Positions 1-45,227 of a DNA stretch of 64,000 nucleotides are shown here, in pieces (the first letter of the stretch is position 1; every line of letters begins with the position of its first letter). The notes beneath the pieces were generated by a model, which saw only the letters and a list, made by a program, of their open reading frames with translations, searched no databases and was not told the DNA's origin. The position numbers and the translations under genes are program-made. Where the stretch lies: NCBI RefSeq assembly GCF_021155765.1, contig NC_060114.1, positions 7,502,001 through 7,566,000 of the forward strand, read 5' to 3'. The DNA comes from Diprion similis. Its lineage: Eukaryota > Arthropoda > Insecta > Hymenoptera > Diprionidae.

Positions 1-9
1 TCATTCCAG

Positions 10-6622
<6,613 letters not shown>

Positions 6623-9097
6623 GGAAATAGATAAAAATGATCGTTTATATGTACATCAATGCGATGATATATAGATCAAGAAAGAATTAAGCACTTAGAT
6701 AAATCGTTTCAATTATATCGCGAACGATTTTTATAGCGTATATTTTAAATCCATTATTATTTCATCTTATTTTTAAGCTCGCTCTTATCTTGACTCTCGA
6801 GTCAATAATTCATTATAGCTAAATACACACGTTCATTTTTTGATTTCATTCAGAACCAAAGATGAACATAGTTAATACAAGTTTAAGTTCTAAGTTTCTA
6901 TCGACGGTTTTTTTTTTTTTTTTTTTTCTCTCTCTTTCTTGTCTATGCAAAAAAGTAAATATTGAAAAGTGATAAGATTTGCAGTATTTGCTTACCCCTA
7001 ATATTTACTTCACTTTCACGTTATATATTAAATATTGATGCAGTTTGAACTGGCGAAAAATTTTGATTTGTACATAAAAGAGATTGAATATGTAGAAAAA
7101 AGTAATTCAACGTATCACATTATACAGTGTTGGAGGTAAAGTTCTACTACTAGTGATCTTTCATTCTGGCAGCCATAAAAGTGGGGAAGAATTTTAAACG
7201 TTTCCCGTGTAGGAATAAATTATCCACAAATTTGCTCACTGCCAACTTGAGAGGTAAAAGGAAGAATCGTTCAACCTGGATTCACCTGAATAAAAGGAAA
7301 TAAATCGATTTGTGCGAAATGATATATTATATTTATTATTCCTTAATTTTAGTTTTTTGAACTTATTACCTGAACCGCTTCATGCTCTGTTTACGATTTA
7401 TTTAACCTAAGTACTTTAATGTCGCATCTTGTAATGTGATTTTTTCCTTTTTCTCTTCACTTCGGAATTGATTATCAATTTTAACACTCATAAATATCGA
7501 TTCTATAACTGAAAATTCTCTCGTACTTAACAATAGACAAACGTGTTTCTGTTTGATTTAACAATTTTCCGTAATTCTTTTTTTCTTCAAATATCTAATT
7601 CAATCTCTCACGGGTATTAACGAGTTGAACCTTGAGTATTAATCAAATTGTTTGTAAATCTCTATAGAATAATGAAAAAAGAAATGACGAAAATTTAAAA
7701 CTAAAACTAAAATATCGATGCTTCGTTTCAAAATAATTATTGATTCGTTCAATTTTACTTTTTGCGATGGTCGATTTTACGTAGAAAACTATTTTTTACA
7801 AATTTACTCTATTGTACCACGGAATGCGTTTATTTCTTATTATTTTACAACACTTATCAGTTTTCAATTTTTTTTAAATAAGAAAGCTCTTTTCCGCATC
7901 GTTCGGTTCTTCATCAGATTTGGGGGCGTCCCTGAAATTGCGTCATGAAATTTTTAGGGCTTTCAAACCTTTCCGGCCCTTTTATCTTCTGTCAGGCTTA
8001 AACCCGCCCCTCCTTTCTCCCTTGGGAATCGTTTTCACCCCTTTGAACCATTTTTTCACAGATAAAAAAAAATATGTGTCTTTTAGTTTTAAATGTTCTA
8101 CAACATACATGAGTCCCAATGAAATCAGAGGGTGACACCAAACTAATATTCCTTGTAAGAAGAAATAATTACGCGCAGTATTCAACCTTACCGACTGAAA
8201 ATAAGTTGATAACAAGTTCCGTTCTTTCTCAATAAAGCAGCGCTCAGAGGACTAATAAATGGGTAGATACATAGTACCATATTGATACGAGGCGGCGCTC
8301 ATAGAAAAATTTTTCTATTTCAAATTTCGCTTTTTGCATATCACATAACAACCTCTGGGAATATCTAGTAGCATCACTAAACGTTTATGATCGATTTGTG
8401 GCTTTTCGTTTTTTCTCAGCCTCAAGGTCTTACCTTCCGGGTATCTAGCAGATTTTGATTATGGTCTCACATGTGAGGACCGGTTACCCCGCCGCCTCAG
8501 AGATATATCATGAAAGGTCAATATTGCGAATGGCTGATTTAGCGAGATTTCAAACATGTGTAAATAAAGAAACGAAATATTAATTGCTTGAATTCTTGAT
8601 TTTTAAAAGTGTTGCCGCTTAGAATGACTACTAACCAGTGACTCAAGATTTCCAACAATTTATCTTTCGTTATTTTATTTTCTCATGTTTGGAATTTCGA
8701 TATATCAGCCATTTGCAATATTGAAACTTCCAAGTTTTGACCTCAACCCATTCTTTCCAAATTCAACATTTAATTTACAAGTTACCTCTGAACAGTTTCT
8801 ACTCAATCAACCCTAACTTCAATTACTAAACCATATCTTCGTGCTATTTTAAACAGACGTAAAAACTTTTTTCACATTTAATTCTATAACAAAATCGCAT
8901 GGATCCATATTCATTGAAATGAAAAAAAAATTGATAGTCGATGTTGAATCAATGAAAATATTCAAAAAATCTTACCTGCTCTGCCGTTAAGTTCGTGAAA
9001 AAGGCAGCTTTTTGACATTTCTGATTATTATACTAAGTATTTATAAATTATAGCTGATATTCATGGAAGTTATTTTGGTTTCTTGAATACATGTATA

Positions 9098-9363
9098 TTA
9101 GGGTAGGGCAAATTTTGAACAAACTTTCGGTAACTTATTTTTTTTTTTTTGTCTATAAAATTATAACGTAACGAGAAAAAACATTAGAGAAAAAAAAAAT
9201 CGATTCTTGACGTTTTAAAAAATTGTGGAGCGACCGCTAAAAATTTTTTTTTTTTGAACTGTCCTTTGAAATGGGCTCTTAAAACATCAAAAACTAACAT
9301 TTTGTCACACGAGACTCTAGAAAAAAAAAAAAAAAAATGGTCGGTTTTTTTGCACCACCCTAA
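9098..9363. mobile_element. MITE-like element with about 16-bp terminal inverted repeats
   Basis: The 266-base unit begins TTAGGGTAGGGCAAA and ends with the near-complement, which on the minus strand reads TTAGGGTGGTGCAAA. Both ends are flanked by TGTATA (9092-9097 and 9364-9369), a possible target-site duplication, although this flank is low in complexity. The interior is mostly A and T runs with no transposase, as expected of a non-autonomous DNA element. Confidence 0.6.
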
Positions 9364-11303
9364 TGTATATACATACAACTGAATATAAATCAAAATCGAT
9401 AAAAGAAAGATGATTCCATCACGAATGAAACGAATGTAATATACTCGCGGCCTTGGAAGCCGGGGCGTAAAAATACTTCGTACAAAATATATTAAAAATA
9501 TACACGTGTAAATATATACAATTTTTTTTTCACACCCAAGAGAAGTAATCAATTTTAAGTGAATTCCCATCATACTTAAAGGCCAGATTTTAATATGCTA
9601 GCGCGATTAGTTTAGCATAATTGATTTTTGGATCCTATTCATATATTTCAGATATTTTCATGTTATTTTTTTTTTCTTCTCTGTCGGATTATCGTGTTGA
9701 ATTTTTAATCAAACCGGGATCACTGAACGTTGCTCTATGTTGCCAAATATTGCCCAACATTGCCGAATACAATTTCATGCTGAGGAATTTTCAAGCTATC
9801 TGTAATGCACGGAAATCGTAATTACATGACAATCAAATCATTAATTGACGAGAAATTAGGAGCAATCCGGATTCGATTATTATTCTCTGGAGTACAAAAC
9901 AGGAAAAAAAAAAAAAAAATACTGTGACACTTTTGTAAATTCCATACACAAAAGTTTCACCCTCGGTGAGTTTTATTATTATTTTTCATTCTAATCAGAT
10001 GTTTAGTAGATTCGTATTTTGAAAAAATCCTGATCATTATAACGAAAAAATCAAAGATAAATCGTGCTGTGGTATAATTTCTCTCGATTTCCGATCGTCT
10101 TGCATTAATTCGTTTTTACTTCTTCATCCTCATCACCACATCATCAATTCCCTTGTCCGGGTTCTAATTGATAGATAGATTAGTATGCTAAAGCTTGGTG
10201 CAGTGTAATATATGATTATCGTCAATTTTATTACCACACAACATCGACCGATGCATATATAATTCAATTTACACCACACCGTGCAATGCAGATTAGATTA
10301 CACAACGATTGAAATGCCTCGGTAACTATTTTACCTGGTAAGCGATGCATCCGTTTACAATTAACAAGAAAATCGATGCAGCCTGCTGTTCTCCAGCGCC
10401 CCTCCCCCCCCCCCCCGAATCTCGTTTTCGAATAAACACAGTTTTCAAAGTCAGATTTTCACTTGTTCCGGTTTTTTTTTTTTATTTACATTTTTATTTC
10501 TCTCTATTTTTTTGTAACGTTCGTTCGTTTTTTTTTTTTTTTTTTTTTTTTTTCTCAATAGATACTTTGATTAACGTTGCATGAGGTTTTTTATTTTTTG
10601 TTATTTCACTCCAAGTCTAAAAAAAAAAAATAAGGTAAGAAAATGTTGGAAAAAATTACGATCCACATTGTTAATTCGAGGGAAATTATATGACTTTGTT
10701 AGTTTCTAATGAGTCTGAAGTTCGTGTGATAAGTTTCAACTTAAGAAACGTAATTAGAAAACAAAAGAAAACAAAAAATAGAGAGGCAAAAAAATTGAGA
10801 CGTTCGGAAAAGAGACAAAAATGGAATGTGAAGAGAATTCAGCCAAAAGAACGGAACAAGTCATGATATTGTGAAACGAGATTTTTCAGGTAACAAAAGA
10901 AAAAGAAAAAATGGATTTGAAAACAAATTCGAAACGTCGAAATACGGGTTGAAACGTGTTAAACTTTTTAGAGCGTGAAGGAAAACCGAAGTAATAATAA
11001 AAAAAATAAAAAAATCACCGATCTAATCTGGTCTCGATAAAACTTGGAATGTTTCGCTTGAATATACATATCATATGCATCAACTATATGGTACTTACCA
11101 TAACGATGTAAAAATGGTGAACCGACCTTTCTGCTAAGGATTTGAATAATTTCAAGGAACGATCGAAAGGACGTAGAAAATAGCGATAGAAATTCGAAGA
11201 ATGTGAATAAATAAATAAAAGTGAATGAATAATTCCTTGTATAGGGTTGAGCAAAAAAAAAAAAAAAAAAAAAAAATAAAGTATCTACTTTACGATGCAT
11301 TAA

Positions 11304-11332
11304 TGATGGTGATGATGATGATGATGATGATA
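11304..11332. repeat. (GAT)n microsatellite
   Basis: About nine GAT/ATG triplets with one interruption, next to a long A run at 11252-11275. It inflates the open reading frame that runs across it. Confidence 0.85.
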
Positions 11333-12225
11333 TTGTACAGATGTTATCTGCGATTCCTTCGATCAAAGATGATCAACATGGTATTTGTGACGCGGTGTTG
11401 GAACACAAGGCGTTCGACAGGTGGCATGCATATGTGCTGGAATCGATGGCTCGTAACGGCCTTGTTCCGTCCCTTGGCTTTATGCGATTCCGAACATGAG
11501 GTAATTGCCCATAGCGACAACGTGCAGACAGTGATCGGTAGTGAAGGTGGTCGGATCGATATTCTATATTTGAGAAACACGCTTCTATCGACTTCGAATC
11601 CTTTCCTTCTTTTTCTTATCATATCTCGCCTGTAGTGTTTAGGATTTTAATTTTTTTTTTTTGTTTTTTTTTTTTTGTTTCATTTTTTTGCTCGGTGTTC
11701 ATAAACAAATTCTGCAATATTTTTAAATAATTACAATTAACGTTGTAACAGTGAAAAAAGGAAGGGAACAAAAATTTTCTCTCAAACGAGAGGGAAAAAG
11801 TGAAATAAGAAAAAATTATTAATCAAGTACTGATAACAATAACAAAAGTAATGTGATAATGTTATAAGAAGAATAATAGTAATAATGGTCAGTTATTTCT
11901 ACTAGACATGATATAATAATTTTGAATAACTATAGATTTTCGTTAAGGAAAAATTTGGTAGGCATCAATGGTGAAAAAATTTAAGGTGCGTGTCTTGAAA
12001 TTTTTATTATTTACTTTTCGATTATTTTCTACATAATACAATTTATGGATTATGAAAATTTTATTTGTATTATTACTTTCAATCCATAGAATTTGAAACA
12101 ACGATGGAAATAAATTCCCACACGTTTTTGCCTCTCAAAGTAAATTGCTTTTCACATTGTTTTTGCTTATTGGTACTCTTTTAATTTCAAATACATTTTC
12201 TTCTTTTTCGGCTGAATTTTTTTTC

Positions 12226-12253
12226 TGTTTTGTTTCGTTTTGTTTTGTTTTGT
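12226..12253. repeat. (TTTTG)n simple repeat
   Basis: Short array of TTTTG units with one C substitution, in the spacer upstream of gene B. Confidence 0.75.
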
Positions 12254-13169
12254 TATAATCGCAAATATGGAATTGTAAAATGCTTTCGAAAGATTGATAA
12301 ACTAAAATCTGATGTGACATGAAAATCTTACGTTGCGAATGGATTACAGTTCGAAATTCTAACAAGAACCTCTTTCCACATGAACATAATACGATTTACA
12401 TTATGCTACGTGATTATTAATTTATCTTTTTCACTTTTACACGTTTTGCCTTTTTTTTGGTATTTCTCGCGATATATTGAAAACTGGATATGAATTTCTT
12501 GAAAATTATGAAAAATACGACATGGTTCAATAAAATGAACAAAGACGCAGTAGGAAACCAAACGTTAAAAAAATAGCGACATGCAAGATTCAAATTTACA
12601 TTCAAATTTTTGTATTCAGCTTCAACCTTATTCCATTTCCAACTGCTCTACTTGTAATTATTTACACAACTGCGTGAATATCCAATATAATATCTATATT
12701 TGTATCTTTATTCAAGCATAAATTATAAACGGTACTTTTTTTAATTGCTTCGGTAATAGTATAAACATTGTTCATTCAATTTCTCACGTCGAATATGTTT
12801 ATATATTTGCTGTAACAAACATGTGTGCTTTTTTCTTCCAGAGATTAAATAATAATCGATACAACGGTCGCTTATTTGTGATGATTTGTTACATAATCTT
12901 TGAAATTCAGTCTCGAAAATATTTGAGAATTTTTCTATTGGTTTTAAACGATTTGGGATACATTTAATATATTTCGATGCAATTTTTTTCTAGTTCAATT
13001 TTTCAATTTTGTTTCAGCAGTGTAAAAGGAAGATATTTTATGTGCTTCTATGAGAATAAAATTCTTACTGGCTTGTATGATCTGTGCGGAGAGGGGAAAA
13101 AAGTGGAAGTAACAGTCCGTTATTGTTTTCCTTGAATTTTGATAACGGAAAAATAGTTGAACAAAAATT

Positions 13170-22981
<9,812 letters not shown>

Positions 22982-24487
22982 TACGATGGCAAAGATGAAG
23001 GGTGACGCAATTTTGGTGTCCGTCATTTCGGCGGACTCTCGATATATTACCGCCCTCGGGGCTGCCGTATTTTTAGATTATGTACAACATTTGTTTTAGA
23101 AATTTCCGAAGATTGACAAAGCTTTGTCCGTGTATTTAATGTCTTTGACGTTCTTGGAAATATTGAGAAAAAATAGGGGTGAAACTAATCTCCGGTTCTT
23201 AAAATCTGTTCTTGTGAAGTTTTACGAGAATTTAATTGAGAGACACGTCTGTGAATCTGATTTTCTTAATCCACTAAATCAGTTTCATTGAGATGTCCGA
23301 TTAATGAAAGTGTCAAATACCAACTTTTAGAATTGTTTGAACCAAAGAAACACTTCGTCTGAAATATATTATATAGAATGTGTATATTACGGTAGCAGCT
23401 AGCTCGGTGTTGCGGTTATTCATTTATTGGTCGAATCAATAATTAATGCCGATCCAGAGTAATGAATGATGAATAATAATCGCACAAATGATTGCATCGA
23501 TATAGTGCTTGGTTAAATATGTTGTGTACATTACATTAATTAATATAGTGAATAGAGATACTGATTTATATATGAGCACCAGTTATTTACCATTTGAAAA
23601 TCATTATTCGGTACATTCGTAACCGTATTCGCCAGTGTGTAACAAACTCGTGAAATTGACTATTATCCCGCAGTAACGTATAAGGCTCGCAAACTTGCAG
23701 CCTAAATATACAGTATAAGAATATAATAAACACGTGTAATAGATTTTTTTTAATACGTGCTATTCAGTTTTGTATCAATGGAGAAACCTTGCCGAAGACA
23801 TTATAATCTTTCAAAGCAAAGTAGACTTTTCATTTTTTCCTTTATTATTTTTTTTCTACTTTGTATAATGTTTCTAGACACCATAGTAAATTGTTGGAGA
23901 TGTATGATGCTCGTTAAAAAATGACTGTGAAGTGCGCAGAAGAAAAGGCATTAATTAAAAGGAAGAATGCATTGGTTGGTGATTTTCCTTTCATCTATCA
24001 CAGCTCCAAGCATGTGACCCCGTACAAGTCCTGAGGGAAAATGTGCGAATGGGTGATTTGTTGTAATAAACTTTACGCGACATCAGAAAAGTGATGTTTT
24101 TCTACACTCTACATCATACTAAAAAATAAATGAAATCGCCGATGATGATTTTCCGGCTGAATCACCGGGTCGTTAGACGATATATCCGCCCATGAAATGA
24201 AGTAGGTGATACGAAATTAATGTAATATCGAAGAGCGATTGGCGTTGAAGATATGACGTAAAACGAAAAGGAACATCTGTTCCTTTCGAAAAAAAAAAAA
24301 AAAAAACAAACAAAAGTTTGTTGTGTTGGCTGAATTTTGTTTTATTGACGAATATTACAAATACGCGTGGCGAAAAGACTGTTGCCTTCTTGTTGCACAG
24401 GATTCTTTACATAACAAGAGTATATGTTATGCGTTTTTTCACGAAGCATGAAATTGAGGTTAGGGTTACGTAATGTCAGATTTGTTC

Positions 24488-24579
24488 GCGACTGCGCATG
24501 CGCGGAGCACTGAAAGGACTACTTTTAACTCCTGGGAGTGAAAAATAGTCATTTCAGTACTCCGCGCATGCGTATTCGC
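24488..24579. promoter_or_regulatory. 45-base-arm palindrome with paired NRF1-type GCGCATGCGC sites
   Basis: Left arm 24488-24532 and right arm 24535-24579 are near-perfect complements around a 2-base centre. The left arm contains TGCGCATGCGC (24493-24503), the known recognition core of NRF1 and its insect homolog Ewg; the right arm carries a one-base variant. It lies about 3.2 kb upstream of the gene C start. It could be a promoter or enhancer element, or simply a palindromic MITE. Confidence 0.55.
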
Positions 24580-25521
24580 AGAAACAGGTACTTTGTGTAC
24601 GAGAAACACGCGTGGAAAAACGAATAAACAAATGTAAATGAAAAGAAATGTGCAAACAAATATCAGATACACGTTCTGGTGTCGAGATTCTAAGCCCGGG
24701 TTTGTTTATCATCGGTTTCGTTCCCGTGTAATATAGCCGCGTATGCGTTTGTATACATTAAGTATTCTTGTGTGATATGTATTATCTACGCACATGTCTG
24801 CCTGACCGCGAGCCGAGGATAAAAGTAGATGTTGCTCTCTGGAGCACCGCCAGTGGTTTTCAGAGTCTGGAAGACGGCTCATTAACTTCTGACGAGCTCG
24901 CATAAGCATCAACGTCAAAGTTGATACAGTGAATAGTTTGAATTTTGATCGGAGACCGTTGAAAAGTAAAATTTAAGCAATAAAAGTCACGCGGCGAGGT
25001 TTGATCGGTTGAAAGAAATAAGACAGAAACAATTAATTACGAAAATATTTTCGAATCAAACAAAACTAAAAGGAATTTATCTCTACAAGAATGTTTATAT
25101 ATTTGTAACTTGTCCATTTGTTTGTATTGCATCGAATCGTTTCACATTAAGTTGTGTATCGATAACTTCTGATTTAAATTTCATTAGTGTTCAGTAGTTC
25201 TTAATTATATGAAACTGATTATCAACGATAATTTAATATCGATTCGCGAATTTAATTTGTGCTCCATATTAATTTTCTCTTCTATTTCTCACGATGATTG
25301 CGTTTGTATTGTATAATAACTGAAGAAACAAATAGATGAGAGAAACGGAACAGTGCAAGAAAGAAGAAAATATCAACAAACCAAAGTTACAGGTACATAT
25401 TTTTCAAATCAGCAATCATTTAGATTGAAAGGTGAAAAAATAAAAATCTTTCGATCGATTATCTTCCACGTGCTCGGATTACGTGACAAATTTGAGAAAA
25501 AAAAAGAAACATAATTTCAAC

Positions 25522-25522
<1 letters not shown>

Positions 25523-25555
<33 letters not shown>
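25523..25555. repeat. (TTA)n microsatellite
   Basis: About eleven uninterrupted ATT/TTA triplets in the spacer upstream of gene C. Confidence 0.95.
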
Positions 25556-27793
25556 TTGTACCGTAAAATCCACAACCGTTTTTCAATTCACCGGACGATA
25601 AATGAAGATGTTTTCATCACAACGATTAAATTGAAGAGCTTACTATTCAATATAGTCAAGTACAATTCTAATCTACGTTAATTAGTCCAATTTAAGATGT
25701 GTGATATAATAATGGAGCTGCAGCTGCTGTTTTATTTCACCAGTGAAGGCTTCCGTTGATTCATTTCTATATTTTCCTATCAATTTATCCGCGATTTTTA
25801 TTAAAATCACGTATTTTTATGCAAACTTTCGAAGCCGGTTGCGAGATTTTTTCGACGATAAAAAATTGGATCGAATTAATCGCAAAAAGAAATTTGCGAT
25901 TGTTCTCTAAGCGTTTACTGTGATTACACAAGTGTCCGTTACCAATTTGAAATTCGGAGAGTCGGAGAATTGTAAATATTATTTCACGTCCACCTTGCGT
26001 TCGCACTTGTACGTCAAATATAATCTAAGCCCTGAGGTACCTTATATCCCATCGATTTATTTCTTCATTTGTCCATTTATCGCAATGTCTGAGGATACAG
26101 GAAAATTTGATACAAGAAATCGTAAAATTATTAAATATAGAATGTTAGGATATTAAAGTGGAATAAAAAATAGAATAGAAAAATGAAATGTTAGAACGTT
26201 AAAATAGAATAGAATTATGTTAACATTGCAATTTCAAAGTATCGTAAAAGTAATTTCAGTTTTTGAATTTGAGCAGTTATTTATTTAGAATTTTACCATC
26301 CAAAGTCAGTACCATCATCCTCAGTATTTTCAATCCGCGATACAAACTCGAATTTATATCGCGTGCCTAATGGCATAATTTCTGTTAGAAAAGGTAAAGT
26401 TACGACCTTGTGGGTCTGGTGAAAACTGATTGTGAAAAAATTATGCAGAATGGTGATTCCATAAGGGCAAAACCGCCCTTAAATTTATATCGTTATTCCT
26501 GTTATTCCGATAATTGATAATTTGGATAATCGATGTTCTGAAAATCATTATTGCGACTCTATAACTTGGTGGTAGGAAAAAAAAAAAAAAATGGCGGTTA
26601 CGACCTTCTGTTTTGATCTTTTTTTTTCACTTATATTTATTAATAATTAAAGATTGTATCGAGCTGCCTAACATACGACTTTTTGCCTTTATGTTTTCAA
26701 ACAATGGATTCCAATTGAATTATACTTTTTGATCATTTTCAGAGCGAATGGTAAAAAGCAAAAAATGAACGCGCTTTTGCCACTCAAATCGCATTTCTGA
26801 TCTTTACAACCGTATGCCGTTAGACACGCGACATAAATTTGGTTTTGAATACGTTTCTTAAGTTATTCTTGAATAATTAGAGAAAAAAAAATTGAAGATA
26901 AAAAAAAAAAATAATACTAATTATCATCTAATTTCTTACACAATGTGCATGTAATAATACTTCTTCCGTGATTTTCCAATTGTGGCCTTTTCTATCTTTT
27001 ATCTTTGCTGGGGTTATTTTACAAGGACGAGTTATCAAATAATTATATAATATTTGCAGTCAATACACAATATCTTAAGATCGACCCTCGTGTGAGTTGT
27101 TAACTCATTTTGCTTGAACTGGCGATATGAAGATAATTCTGCTCCTCATTTTCCCAGCCTCGAAGTAATTCTTATCTCGACGAGAGAATTCGCGCAATAT
27201 TGTTCAACGAGATAATTACGAAACCGAGCTTCCAAGGACGATGCGTATTTAATTTTAATGACAAATTTATAAGGCACTAGGATTGGTTTTATAATTCTCA
27301 ATAATAATTTAATAGTAATTCTCGATATTAATTCGCGACTAACTTGAATTAACTTAAGCTAACAGCTTAATTGGCTTGTTAGATTCCTAAACTTATGTGT
27401 TAAAAAAAAAACGTGATTTATTTATACAATACATTCGATTTTTAGACGGTAAAAAATTTTTCTTCAAATTTTGAGGGAATGAAAGAAACGCAAAACCATC
27501 TATGAAATTAAGAGCCGAATTGAATACGAAAATTTCGACTACTTGTTCTTTGACCCATCTATGAAGAATTGTGATATTTTCGAACTTGACAAGCGATTAA
27601 ACGTAAAAAGTCGTCAGAAATGACTTAGCGAATTCCGAAAATAAAAACACCGGATTTTGTACATTTTCATGATTTGAATTTTTTAATTTCACAGGCGAAA
27701 TAGAAAAGAGTGTAGAATATAAATTGAAAATTTTTTGCAAGACATTGCTTCGTAAGTGGAGAGAAAACCCTGGTCTGTTAAATAATTGTAAAT

Positions 27794-36257
<8,464 letters not shown>

Positions 36258-37009
36258 CGAAATTAAAAAAAAATAGTCCAAATTGTCATAAATGTTAATA
36301 GCCTGCATACACGTATGCTTGTAAGCATACAATGATCATTATTCTTGTCATTTTGAATTCTACTTTTTATTACGAGTATATATATATATATGAAATTGCA
36401 TCAAAGGTATTGAAAAACTTGTTTCACAATCAAGTTACGTGTATTCGTTTTTTTCATTTCTCACTGTTTATTGCTACTTAATAACAACAAATAGAACAAA
36501 GAAACATTTCATTACGTGGAACAATCATACTTAGGTATTTAAAATTTTTTTAACACCTATCCTGACTACGATCGGCTGTCCAACGTGAGACTTATCACTT
36601 GAATAGGACTTGAAGAAAAATTTCGTTATCAATAATTCGATCAAGATTCAGGACTATGTGGTTGGTAGAAAAAATCAACTCAATAGTCAATAGATCGCAA
36701 TATTGAGTATCTTATTCGGCAATACCCACAGTTTCTTCGCTATAATTTTCATCACCATGAAACTGAAAAGTTCTGTCGGGCTGTCCGACAAACTTCCGCG
36801 ATGATTTTGAAAACAGCTGCGTGAAAAATCTAGAACTGATAGGATTTGGTAGTCGAATAAAAAAGTTATGAAAGAAAAATTGAATTTTTTTTCTTATACA
36901 GGGGAAAGTGTTGATAGCGTAGGGTCCCGAACGCAAAAAAGGGCTCAACAGCCACGATTTTTACACAATTCTGAACAAAAACACTCCAATGCTCGTACCG
37001 CTACCAACA

Positions 37010-37290
37010 AGCCGCGGTAAGTTTAGACGCGATCGCGGGGCTACGCGATTGGGTGGATCGTCGTTGACCGCAAAGATGGCGCTGATCGTTGGAAGAAAAA
37101 ATAACTGACCGGGAATCGCCGCTCGGTTTGTCAGTCCGATTCGAGTCTCCGGCCGTTCCCGTTGCGCTCGGAACTCTCTTGTTCTCTTCCTCTCCTCTCC
37201 AATTTAAACAGTAGGTTCTCGCCAGCCGATTGAACCTCCGTAGATTCACGCCTTCGGCCTCTAAATCTCACGGCAGCTCTCCACTTGCAA
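37010..37290. other. CpG-rich island of unknown role
   Basis: About 280 bases far richer in G, C and CpG than all surrounding spacer, for example CGCGATCGCGGGG near 37028. It lies between two converging genes, where no promoter is expected. An 82-residue minus-strand frame crosses it but resembles nothing I know. It could be a promoter of an unannotated RNA, a transposon fragment or an old first exon. Confidence 0.45.
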
Positions 37291-38359
37291 GACACAACCA
37301 TTGATCGTACACTAACACCTCATACACTCTTGACACAACTTAACTACAGTAATAATAAGGGGTTTTTATGCTTCAGCGGCTTTTCCCCAGTGAGCCAATA
37401 AATTGCAACAATTTCTCTTGGCTCAATTGAGTATTTAGACAAATTTGTTTCGTTCCATATTTCGTCCTCCAATCCTTATTTCTTTTCATATAGAATCACG
37501 GAAGCCTTCTATGTTGGAAAGTTTTCCGACGCTACATTGCTAATCTGAAATGCTTGCAACGAACCGCTCAGATTTCATCCAAACAGAAATTTTTTCTATG
37601 ACGTAAGAGTGTATTTTGAAAACGCCGCTTCCAACTGGATGAATGCATTTATCGTTTGCTTTTCAAATCGAAAAACCATCCTGTCGTTGGTAAAATTTTG
37701 ATAAATTATAACTGATCAATTAATCATATATGTTCCATAAAAAACGAATTCTTTACAAACCCTTTGAGCTAATTTTTTTTCATTGCATCAATTTTTGATG
37801 AATATTTTTGTTCGCACTTCCAATTCATCGATTTCATTTTTAAAAATTATTGAATAATATTGGAGCACGTGTCATTTTTTTCCTTTCCCGAGCAATTGTT
37901 TTTCAACTCCAAGCATCCATCCTCAAGATATCATCATTTTTATTTTATATCTTGGAATTTTGTTGTTTAAATAATTCTAAATGTACCAAACCGATCAAAG
38001 CCAAAATCTAATCAATTCTAAATTTGGAAAGGCCGCGTCAATTGAGATCAAAATCATTGAAATCCGGTTACTCTTTTTCGAGATATTGTTGGGCAGAAAA
38101 ATTGATCATACACATGAATGCAGGCATTGACGCATAAATACTCACACACGCAGGCGCACATACACGCGGTACAGGCGAAAAATGGTCGAAAATGATTCTC
38201 TAGACATCGAAACGTCGAGATCTAGTGAAAACTCAACTTTTTACTTTCGGGATGAATTCTATAACTCTAATACAATTCTCTGAAAATATAGAAACGGGAA
38301 GTTGAAAAAGTAATTACATACTTCCGTAACAAAAATTTACATGTTCATGGATTTATGGA

Positions 38360-38365
38360 TTTATT
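38360..38365 (-). terminator. Possible poly(A) signal of gene D
   Basis: AATAAA on the minus strand, 109 bases past the gene D stop codon. Position is right, but the hexamer is common in AT-rich DNA. Confidence 0.35.
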
Positions 38366-38473
38366 GATCACAATTGAAGACTCGTTGTGTAGAATAATAA
38401 CAACAACATGCTAACGAATAAATGCATCATGGTATAAAGTATGTTTAATCATTATATGCTACAGATACTGTCG

Positions 38474-45227
<6,754 letters not shown>

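Larger units (their letters stand above)
6623..13169. other. Intergenic spacer between genes A and B, no gene seen
   Basis: A 6.5-kb AT-rich spacer with long A, T and C homopolymers, (ATG)n and (TTTTG)n tracts and one short inverted-repeat element (9098-9363). Open frames here are short, run through homopolymers and carry no motif I recognise. A less simple patch lies at about 11340-11620. The promoter and any 5' untranslated exon of gene B should lie here, as should the 3' UTR of gene A, but neither can be placed. AATAAA occurs at 7214-7219, about 590 bases past the gene A stop. Confidence 0.7.
22982..27793. other. Intergenic spacer between genes B and C, no gene seen
   Basis: A 4.8-kb AT-rich spacer holding the gene B 3' region (an AATAAA at 23725-23730 is a possible poly(A) signal), a palindrome with GCGCATGCGC at 24488-24579, a (TTA)n microsatellite and several A runs. 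No open frame resembles a known protein. The gene C promoter should lie here but no core element could be fixed. Confidence 0.7.
36258..38473. other. Convergent spacer between genes C and D, with a CpG-rich island
   Basis: Genes C (+) and D (-) run towards each other here, so both 3' UTRs lie in this 2.2-kb stretch. It holds a (TA)n tract at 36377-36391 and an unexplained CpG-rich patch at about 37010-37290. On the minus strand AATAAA at 38360-38365 fits a gene D poly(A) signal. No convincing open frame. Confidence 0.7.

Noticed and set aside
9184-9573. 129-residue minus-strand open frame
   Set aside because: It runs through poly-A/T tracts and the 9.1-kb inverted-repeat element, and its Phe/Lys-rich translation has no domain.
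11225-11635. 136-residue plus-strand open frame
   Set aside because: It starts in an A run and crosses a (GAT)n microsatellite; no recognisable motif. Kept only as a low-interest patch.
37001-37249. 82-residue minus-strand frame in the CpG-rich island
   Set aside because: High GC alone lowers stop frequency; no motif and no start context support a protein.
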